Positions 55,445 to 64,000 of a stretch of 64,000 nucleotides of DNA are shown here, in pieces. The position numbers and the translations under genes are program-made. The notes beneath the pieces were generated by a model. It saw only the letters and a program-made list of their open reading frames with translations. It did no database searches and had not been told where the DNA came from. Position 1 is the stretch's first letter. Each line of letters starts with the position of its first letter. The DNA comes from Cantharellus purpuraceus (Eukaryota; Basidiomycota; Agaricomycetes; Cantharellales; Hydnaceae): positions 434,001 through 498,000 of the forward strand of contig JALBUN010000010.1 in the NCBI GenBank assembly GCA_025174535.1, written 5' to 3'.

Positions 55445-58400
55445 ATGTCTCAGCTATTGTGGGCTATTGTCTGCAGCAAGAGTATGTGGAATAATTCACA
55501 TAGCGCTGCTCTTAACTGAGGAGACGCCCATCGGAGTTCACATTACAAAGGACTCCGGTTCAAATTTGGACTAAAGTTTGATGGCGGGGTTATCCCCTTC
55601 TAAGCCAATAGAAATGGTTCGTTTTATCTTATTGTCTGCTCTAGAGTAAACCCATGAACTCCCTTGGAAAGTATCTGCCTTTCCAGTGGACGGCACACAT
55701 CTGGAATGGTGGATTTGATGGATTGCGGCCGACGAAAAAAAAAAAAAAAAAAACAAAGCTCAACAGTGTGATATGAAGGTTCAAGGTAGTAAGTTGTCGG
55801 AAGTGAGTTGTCGTTGGCGGACGTGCCATACACTCTGTTTCCACTCAAGGCGGTGCACATCACGGGGCGATCTGAGGATCACTAACACATTCTGTATTGG
55901 CAAGCAACATTGCCAGCGGTCGTGGTCGTGGTCGTAGACTACAGGAGTTCTGTGCGATAAACAGGGCATCACCAATTGAGCCCTGTATTAACCGCGACGT
56001 CAGCATGCAGCGTTTTATCTTCCAGACATCAGAGAGTTGGCTGTCTGTGAATCATGCGCGTGCATCAAGGCTTTCGAATGGTCTTTAACATATAGACTCT
56101 CATCCAACGACCGGTAGGGAGCCCCTGGACGCGAAATTCAGACGTTGTGGCATTGAACTGGCTTAAATCACAGGGACTCACGTTCGGGATGACAGAGTTG
56201 GATATCGTTCTAACATTTTGAGATCGTGTGAAATATGTTGTTATTTGGCCCTTCTAATCCTCGACGAAGCCTTCAACATGGTCAAATATTGCAGTATCGT
56301 CCATAACACATAGATCTCTAATCGATCCAGCCTCGCTTTATATGTTGGGATGCTGTCCACCGCAGGAGTCGGGTACAGGCTAGGGAAGATTCCACCCCCT
56401 ATTGAAAGGTATGCAGACTGTGGACAGGAAAATGGGTAGCGCGGCCTTGTTTTGCTTGTGGTTCGTATGTAAAGTTGCAACAGTTGGTCCAAGGACTAGT
56501 TGGCAGATGCTTTGAAGTGAGAGGAGATAATTAGCAGTAGAGAGGAACTTGGGGACAAAGTGGCCTACGTGTGCTCGACGGCCGGTCATTCCGCGGTGGA
56601 ACTCGGATGCAGTAAGGCGTGTCCACAACGCATGGTCATAAATCTGAGACAAAGAATCCCCTGAAAAAATTTCCAGGTCAGTGCGCCCAAGGCTCGGTTA
56701 AGAGTTCTAAATCAGAGATCGCTGAGATTCGGAAGAATACCGACCCCAGCCCGTTCCATAGCACCAGGTAAAACCAGCACCAACATACAACGTCTAGTCT
56801 TGACTATCGAGTGAAGGATGAGAGGTTGATGCTGGTCATCGCGAGGGGGAGAGCGAACAAGGGATGTTGATTGAAGCTATAGGTTGGAACTCCGATGGCG
56901 TCTAGCTCTGACCTGTGCTAACACCCTCTGACGTAGGCTCGGTTAAGGGTATTTTTTTCCTAACGAATATCATTTTTTCCACTAGGATGTTTCATGCCAC
57001 ATCCACTTTGGCCACATTTGGGCCACCTGAGTGGTATAAAGAGAGGGAAGTTCTTCAACTCTTCTCCTCTATCATCTCCTCCACATTGCAATGGCACCGT
57101 TGAACGATAGTGTTGCATACCCCCCAACGACGCCTATCCACTGGTATCACGTAGTGGGTATGGTATTCAGCGGTGAGCTGCTCTCTCTTCCACGATGGGA
57201 TTATGCCGTTCTAACAGCCTTCAACAGTCGTTGCAGTCGCGAGCCCTGTAGTCATCTTTTTCTGGAACATTTGTACCCAAAGGGCCACACCCCCTCAACA
57301 AGGGGGGGAGGACTCTGGTGACCCCCTTCAACACCCGCCCACGTCGGGCATGGGGCGAATGGTGCAGCTCGCTGGAACGGGTGTCAGAATGAGTGAGTAG
57401 TGTGCTCACTCTACACCATTGTGACTCAAGACCTGACATCTTCCAGCGGTCGAACTTGTCCAAGGAATTCAGTCGTTGTGGTCTTGAACCCGCTTAAATC
57501 ACCAGGACTCACAATGACAATTGGATATCGTTCAAACATTTCGAGATCGTGTGGGATACGTTGTTATTTGGCTCTTCTAATCCTTGACAAATCTTTCAAC
57601 ATGGTCAAATATTATAGCATCTTCCATAATACTCCATCCAGCCTCTATAATACGATGCTTCAGATGTTTGGATGCTGTCCACCGCAGGAGTCGGGTACAG
57701 ACTAGAGAAAATTCCACCCCCTTTTAAAAGGTATGCAGACAAAAAGAAAAATGGCAAAGATGGTGAGAATGTGGACAGGAAAATGGGTAGCGCGGCCTCG
57801 TTTCGGTTGTGGTTCGTGTGTATAGTTGCAATAGTTGGTCCAAGGACTAGTTGACAGATGCTTTGATGTGAGAGGAGAAAATTAGCAGTAGAGAGGAACT
57901 TGGGGACGAAGTGGCCTACGTGTGCTCGACGGCACGGGATGACCTTTAATAAAGGCTCCGTGAATATCGTCCACGGGCACGCAATTTCAAGGTGCTGCAA
58001 GATTAATCAGGCCACTTGCTAAAACAACAGTTCCATGAACCAACCTGAGATCCCACGCAGCGATTCCCCCCGTCATCCACCCCTCCTATGACTAATTTCT
58101 TACCATTATGCTTATTCGTGACAGAGTGAAGGCTCGTGATGATGCCGTTTACACCTGTCCTTTGTTCGTCGTGATTATGCCATCCTCCCATCAGAAGATT
58201 CGACAATGATGATCGTCCCAGGGTGCCATCACCTGCACAAATCTCAACACATCTGTCATCAACCTCTAGATAACTAGATACTCACTAAATCCAAGAACGA
58301 CCCACTCAATCTCTACAGGAAGCAATGATGTCGGTCGACGTGCAGTCCCCTCTTCCTTGGTAGGACGTTTTTTCGAGAATTATGACCAAGCCGTTTTGAA

Positions 58401-60456
58401 TTTCTGCCTTTCTTTCGCGCTCCTTGTCCCCATGCTTGACTTTTGAGGTGAGTGGCATTACAGGTGTATATGTCAAGCAGTGACGTTCCAATTCAATTGA
58501 GTCAGGCTTGACTCTGGAACTTGAGATCAGGGATGAGGAAATCGCACTTGAAACGGAGCACGGTTTGGTGAACACGGTCGATGACACATGTTCAAGTCTC
58601 TGATCGAGCGGACTATCGTGTTTATAAGTAAGCGACGTAACTGATACGAGCTATCGATGTCACTCACGAGGACACATGTGATTGTTGTGCACGAGAGAGG
58701 CGAAACATATCAATTTGACGCTGAACGAATTGAAATACGCCACCATGAACATCAGCCACATATAATTCATAGTAAGAGCTTACCGCATCTGCCAGCGCGA
58801 AAACATCACGTCCCACCGTCTCGACAGTAGTCAAGCCAAAGTGAGAGGCTTCCCCGAGCATTTTAGCTTTCATGAAGTCGATGTTTCGAAAACCTTGTGT
58901 GATCTACCTCAGCTTACATCACAAGAAGAACGTTCGGGTTTCTTACAACGGAATCTCTATGACTCCATAGTATACCTCTCAGGCACTCTTGGGAAGTGAT
59001 AGGGGTGCTGCGACTGGCGTCACGGAAAAAGAGGAAAGAGCCTCTGCAGACGGTTGTAGAGACTCTGGAGCGGCTACCACATACGCTGGGGGGACTATGT
59101 GCAGGTCATGGGTCACAAGTCTCGACGCTGGTGGAGTGACATAGAACAACTTCGGGGAGAGGGCTCAGATCATTGTCGCAAATAAGTCATACCTATAAAG
59201 AAACAGCTACTCTCATCATTTTCAGTAATCCCATAGCTCCAGGCGTACCCTCCATGACTCATTCTGCAACCTTTTGTAGCACACCATCGCGAGTAGTAGA
59301 GGTTGAGATTTTCTAGTTGGATAATCGCCACACGCGTTCGCCAGTCCAGATTCTTGTAGGGAAATAAGAATGCCGCATGAAAGATGGTGCAGAGAAACCA
59401 CACGATTCTCCCCAACCAAGCCGGGGTGGCAGCACGTGGAACTTGAGGGTGAGAGGAGGAGCCATTCAACGTGAAATGACTGGCCAGGCGATGTGGAAGG
59501 CGCAAGGTTTGGGGACGAGAGGGAAGAGATAGAAGAGGATGGAGAGGAAGATAGCGACTCACGAGGCGTTCGAGGTGTGGGAGGAGTGGAGCGGTAGCCT
59601 TTCCGCTGGCTCCCGCCGTTGCCCTCGACCTCGCTGCGAATACCCATACCCGCAACCGCACTCGATGGTCTTAGCCCATCTACAAGAGACCTTTATCTCA
59701 AGTTCTGACCACCTTTAAGCATTCCCTAAGCTGATCCTTCTCACCATCACAGTCAACATAATTTTTAGGTGCTTCCACAGATGCTTTGGACACAAGAGGT
59801 GATTCGCGACCGAGTAGACCGAGAAAGTGGATGAGGGATATGATTAAAGAGCGACGGATCAGGCGAATGTGTGGGGAACTTTATAGAAGGAGGGGGCAAA
59901 GGCGAGGGCGAGGCTTCTCGGGATACTGAGATGTCAAATGAGGGAATAACAAGGTAGCAGGATGGTTCCCGGGAAACAGATTTGAAGAAAGGGGTTGATT
60001 CACCATGTTAGAAGCGGTAGTATCAATTCTATGGCAGGCTTTTAACCACGAGCATTCAACACCAGAGGAAGGATGAGCGATTAACTCTGCATGAGCGTGC
60101 CGATGACCGAACCAGCAATATCATGTGACCGAACCCTTCTGCAGCCTCGGTCCTTGCAAAAGCATCCCATGTTGCACATTTGAAACGATGCATAACTGGA
60201 CTTCCCGCTTCAAAGTTGGATCTTGAGACATCTCGGTAGGAGACTTTCTGTTATTTCACAGCAGCCGAGAAGACTTTAGTATAGATAGGTCCAGGCTGGG
60301 TATTGCTTACTATTGTCTCTCCGGCTTGGATCTTCTAGGTGTGATGGATGAAGATAAAGTAAGTGATACAGACAGGACGGACTGGCGTGATTGGATATGG
60401 AATCTCTATAGAAGGTTAACGCAGCGTATAAACTCAGTCTCGTGTTAAACGAGTGA
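55445..60456 (-). repeat. Giant inverted repeat, right arm (5,012 bp)
   Basis: Reverse complement of 50295-55311, with 5 bp fewer in the homopolymer run. The sequence immediately beyond (60457 onward, GCTCACTCTACACCATTGTG) is a further copy of sequence found inside this arm at about 57404-57440. Confidence 0.95.
57943..59647 (-). pseudogene. 5' half of the WD40-type gene (right arm copy)
   Basis: Mirror image of 51104-52808 with identical translations, including the same one-base frame break in the G-run. Because both copies share that defect, the break predates the duplication that formed the palindrome, or the arms have been homogenised. Confidence 0.55.
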
Positions 60457-60936
60457 GCTCACTCTACACCATTGTGACTCAAGACCTGACTTCCTACAGC
60501 GCTCAACTATGTCGCCCCACAAATTAACTACCCACTAAACGTCTAGGGTCATCAAATCACATTTCTCGAGGGCATCTGCAGTAGATTCGCCAGAAGTTCA
60601 AGGTTGCTCTGGTCAGAATATCATAGAGAACCTCGTGTTCGGACATGTTTCGAATGCCGTATTGTTGCATCGTTGCATTTCAGACCAGCCTCCTCCACAT
60701 TAGGTCAGGCTTTTGTGGATCTCCAACGTAGCAAACTTGCCGATGTTGGTCTGGAAAAGTCATGCTCAGATTATAGTGCACGAGAAGAACTAGAAAATCG
60801 GCCCGTTCCATTTAGGTCAGGCTTTTGTGGATCTCATCAACATAGCAAGCTTGCCGACGTTGTTTTGGAAAAGTCATGCTCAGATTGTCAGATTGTAGTG
60901 TGCGAGAAGAACTAGAAAGTAATGCGATCAGAATCA
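60457..60936. repeat. Junction fragment and a ~113 bp tandem repeat
   Basis: 60457-60492 repeats arm-internal sequence (about 57404-57440). Then two tandem copies follow (about 60700-60800 and 60814-60918), sharing AGGTCAGGCTTTTGTGGATC, AGCAA(A/G)CTTGCCGA and GAAAAGTCATGCTCAGATT. In the plus frame they would encode SKLADVGLEKSCSD and SKLADVVLEKSCSD. Probably a local duplication of decayed coding or repeat DNA. Confidence 0.65.
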
Positions 60937-62705
60937 TCATGCCGGCACAAGATTCCGCATCAACGCCCGCAAATCCCCAGATCTATGTATTGAAAAAAAA
61001 TGCGTTATCTCGAACTCTAAGCCTCGCAGTATGGTCATATGGCCACTCAAATCGAACCCACTCGAGAGTCCAAGGTCGTCATGAATAATGGTGTATTGCT
61101 GGACGCAATTTGCAAGTCCGCCGTCCTCGCTTGAGCACCGATGTTCCGCTCCTTCTCTGCGCGATAAGCTGAATAGCGATCGCAAGACTTCCATAGCATC
61201 AGCATGATGTTGCCATATCTCGAATCCGCGAGAACAGAGTTTGATCACCAACACGCGATGAGGACAATTCTCGTCAGGAAGATAGAGTGTTATCGATTTA
61301 GCGATATCTGTCAAGGTGCTACATTTTCGTGTGTCAGAAGAATGAATGCAGAGAATAGGGATGGAAGATACCTGGGTGAAAGAACTGCGTATCACTCCGT
61401 AGCCACTGCCCGCAATCAGCAAGGCCAATGCTAAGCAGGATGACTGTTTTTCTGCATCGGGCTGGAGACAAGGCACTATTGATCACAACAATGAGTCACT
61501 TCTTAAAAATCATGTCTAACGAAGCGCTCACACTCACGTTGCCAATGCTTGACCAAACTAATGGTGTCTTCACCTGACAGTCGACACCGAGACGAAGACC
61601 GGCCGGATTAAACAATCGATCAACTTCGCTCAGGCAGCACCGAGTGTGATACATATAAGATGTATAGAACAATATCGTGCTAAAAGTGACAAACAGGGCG
61701 CTTGCCATGATTCCCCGACTACATCCGGTACTGTCGCGATGTAGAACGTGGCCACCTGGTTGGCATATTGCTCACACTCTTCTACACAGTGAGAAGCGAA
61801 TGATGACAAGATTGATCGTACCATCAAAGACTAAAAGCCCTCTGAGCACTGCGACAAGCGCCAATAATCGCGAAGCTGTATGCTCTGAAGAAATTTCAAA
61901 AACTGATCGAGGATGTCGTCGATGGTGTCGTCAAGTCCAAAGCTCATCAATGCTCCGCCAAAGCTTTCAAGAGTTTCAAGCGGCGAGGCATCAGTTGGCA
62001 GGCAATGGCATGTCCGATTTAGTGGCACCCGTCGATCGGGAGCTAGTGTTTTCGGGATGACGTGGATCTCGGAATTGTTGCGAAAAGGGGATGGGGTGTA
62101 TCAGGTCACGCAGAGTGCGGAGATCAAGAAGTAGAGTTGATGCTATGGTATGAAGTTAGTCGACGTAGATTATTGATAGCAAAATAAAATACACCTGCCT
62201 CGTAGATTTTTGTAGCGATGCCAGAGGTGTTCCACGAAAACTGGTTTTTCTGTATCCAACCTCTCTATGTGGCATCTTTTATCGAAACTAGAAAATGAAG
62301 TAGCGAACTTGCGCCTCAAACCATGAAGCCTGGGTGAGTAATTCATCTGCAGCCTTGAATTCCTGAGTCTTTCCATCCCACAGCTTCGCTTTACCGTTGG
62401 CATAGACCAACAGCAAATTGTCTTCACCCAGACATATGCGAGTTAGACGTGCTGCCGAGCCCGGAATGAGATATAAGCTGTCCAGACACACATTGAAGCT
62501 TACTGTAATATAGAAACAATGAATAAAATTCAACTCAAAATTCAAGGTCATCGATGGCAATGACGGCAATTGAGCCATCGTCTGAAACACATAGGATACA
62601 ATCTCTGAGTCTACCAACGCCTTCTTGATCCAACGGGATGACCGTTAATAAAGGCTCCGTGAATATCGTCCATTGGGCATGCAATTTCCAGGTGCTGCAA
62701 AATTG
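60937..62705 (-). pseudogene. 3' half of the WD40-type gene (degenerate)
   Basis: Minus-strand coding-like pieces in order: WTIFTEPLLTVIPLDQEGVG and CILCVSDDGSIAVIAIDDLE (about 62545-62680); YLIPGSAARLTRICLGEDNL and VYANGKAKLWDGKTQEF (about 62355-62480); DELLTQASWFEA (about 62300-62345); ETLESFGGALMSFGLDD and ILDQFLKFLQS (about 61870-61990); SLALLIAGSGYGVIRSSF (about 61390-61440); SITLYLPDENCPHRVLVIKL and FEIWQHHADAMEVLRSLFSL (about 61170-61300). LYVYANGKAKLWD is a WD-type strand. Stops and shifts separate several pieces (for example TGA after DDLEF), so the gene is probably dead. Its first ~70 bp (62635-62705) overlap in homology with the end of the 5' half in the palindrome arms. Confidence 0.6.
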
Positions 62706-63228
62706 ATCAACGACTGACCTGCTATCGGATGGACATGCTTTAACGTCCTCCGATTTGTCGGGGGACTCAGACTCATCATGCGATGATTCCCTGCGTGCGT
62801 AGTTTCAGGGCTCTGCTGGTCGATGCTGGCAAGGATGCTTGCTGAGCACGGTAAGCCAGAGGTATCTGACAAGAGCAGACATCATGACGGGTGAGTTCGT
62901 CAGGGCTGCATAAGACCATTATGGCAAGCGATTAAACACCTCGCAAGGCATGACAAAGAGCACAGCTCGTAGGAAATTTCTAAGAGGTTGTCGCTGAGCA
63001 AGAGAGTCATCCTGTGGACCAAGGTATGGCATGGATTTTATCGAAGTAGTGCTCGAAGTAGTGGTCGAAGAGAGTTGAGGGGCAGATATGTATGACACCT
63101 CAGAGCTCTCAATTTGGATTGGATTTCTGCCTGCAATGTCGGCCCTAGCACTGTAACTCGGAACCTGGTTCCAATAGGATTACTGCCATGAACAGCAATA
63201 AGCACGACCATGGAATGATGGGCTTCTT
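62706..63228. other. Unassigned sequence beyond the WD40 relic
   Basis: Open frames on the minus strand (62645-62872 and around 63000-63200) give short stretches with no recognised domain. Confidence 0.3.
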
Positions 63229-63555
63229 TTAAATCTCACGTATCATCTGAATGACATACGTCACACAAAGATATGTACTACCTGTTCCGTCAGGGTTTCT
63301 ACGTCGCCGCCCCACCTTGCCCTCCTTCAATGTGACGAGGGTGCTTGCAGGGTTCTGGTCCCCCCCTTGCTGATGCGCCATGGCCGCTGTTGTGTTCGTG
63401 GGTGCGTCCGGGGTACGCCTCCAGTTGCGCAGCAGAAGATGTTTTTGCCAGTCCGACCGGATATAGACATCGCCCAGCGCGGACCATGCCGGAGATGGAG
63501 CTTCCCATGGCGATAAGGGGCCGAAGGCATTCGCGAAGGAACAGCAGCTGATCAC
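63229..63555 (-). CDS. Hypothetical ORF, possible exon
   Basis: A 108-codon open frame on the minus strand, containing GDVYIRSDWQKHLLLRNW and a basic EGKVGRRRRNPDGTG segment. Two other frames are also open over the same GC-rich stretch, so coding status is uncertain. No family recognised. Confidence 0.25.
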   Translation of the reverse strand: MISCCSFANAFGPLSPWEAPSPAWSALGDVYIRSDWQKHLLLRNWRRTPDAPTNTTAAMAHQQGGDQNPASTLVTLKEGKVGRRRRNPDGTGSTYLCVTYVIQMIREI

Positions 63556-64000
63556 GGGCGACAGAGAGGGCCTGTCTTAAGTAGGGGTGGGGGGGTAACC
63601 GTGCTCGTGAACCCCAGTCAGAATCGACGTCTCAAAACGGACGCCATTGACAACGCTTGATTTAGATCTAGATTAGATCGGATGTCCTTGGATCTGCTCG
63701 TGCTTGCTCGAGATCGAGAGGCACATGTGTAAATACTTTTCCCTGCAACTATTTTGAGCCTAATCTAGTTTGGGAAAGGACATACCTTCAGCTATGAACT
63801 GTGTGTTAATTATGTGAGTTGATGTGCTTGTTCCAGCACTTACATGATAATATATTGCGTCCTGGTAAGCTGTAGCTCCAGGATGAGCATATTTTTGCTA
63901 AGTCCACTGTAGTCCTGTGAACAGAGTTCAACAAATTGGATTTGATATAAGAACTTAAAGGTTCATAAGAGGACCAGGTTTATCTGGATAAGTGGAGTGG
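63556..64000. other. Right edge of the window, no gene recognised
   Basis: AT-rich after about 63640. No ORF of note and no repeat match to the rest of the window was noticed. Confidence 0.4.

Noticed and set aside
1..64000. tRNA, rRNA or CRISPR arrays
   Set aside because: No cloverleaf-like A/B box pairs, rRNA-like blocks or regularly spaced direct repeats with unique spacers were seen; the regular repeats found are tandem repeats without spacers.

Overview
This is nuclear DNA of a filamentous basidiomycete, most likely an agaricomycete. Genes carry many short introns (about 45-75 nt, GT...AG). The recognisable proteins are agaricomycete types: a CCR4-NOT NOT2 subunit, an RBM25-like splicing factor, a Tsp2-type tetraspanin, the AAA ATPase Msp1, berberine-bridge-type and amine oxidases and a Zn2Cys6 regulator. 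The repeats are Ty3/gypsy with a chromodomain, Ty1/copia, and a fungal tyrosine recombinase relic. No rRNA, tRNA or CRISPR was recognised. Exon boundaries were worked out by hand from splice signals and frame.

Layout. 1-3.4 kb: degenerate repeats, a broken tyrosine recombinase and a Ty3/gypsy RT/RNase H fragment. 4.4-6.7 kb (-): RBM25-like splicing factor. 7.6-9.8 kb (+): secreted FAD oxidase (BBE family). 10.6-13.4 kb (-): Zn2Cys6 transcription factor. 14.9-15.1 kb (-): small ORF. 15.1-17.1 kb (+): secreted polyamine-oxidase-like flavoenzyme. 17.5-19.7 kb (-): NOT2. 21.7-25.2 kb (-): two tandem short-chain dehydrogenases with the same exon layout. 25.7-41.6 kb: a nested transposon block. 41.7-43.9 kb (+): tetraspanin. 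44.0-45.3 kb (-): Msp1, N-terminal exon not found. 45.3-50.3 kb: poorly recognisable DNA with a geranylgeranyltransferase-beta relic. 50.3-60.5 kb: a giant inverted repeat with two ~5.01 kb arms around a 133 bp spacer. 60.9-62.7 kb (-): relic of the 3' half of a WD40-type gene whose 5' half lies in both palindrome arms.

The transposon block is a stack of insertions. A dispersed repeat, also present at 1-1240, was split by a complete 9,996 bp Ty3/gypsy element (28356-38351; LTRs 514 and 515 bp; 5 bp target duplication). That element was split between RNase H and integrase by a ~2 kb sequence, which itself contains a ~558 bp terminal-inverted-repeat element. The gypsy element also carries, between pol and the 3' LTR, a spliced antisense gene for a 548-residue coiled-coil/Cys-cluster protein. 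This is the strongest candidate here for an undescribed system. Nearly all premature stops in its gag/pol are TGA where the family has Arg, which points to CpG deamination.

How the genes might work together: the BBE oxidase, Zn2Cys6 regulator, amine oxidase and two SDRs lie within 18 kb and could be a small metabolic cluster, but housekeeping genes (RBM25, NOT2) are interspersed and nothing in the sequence proves a shared pathway.
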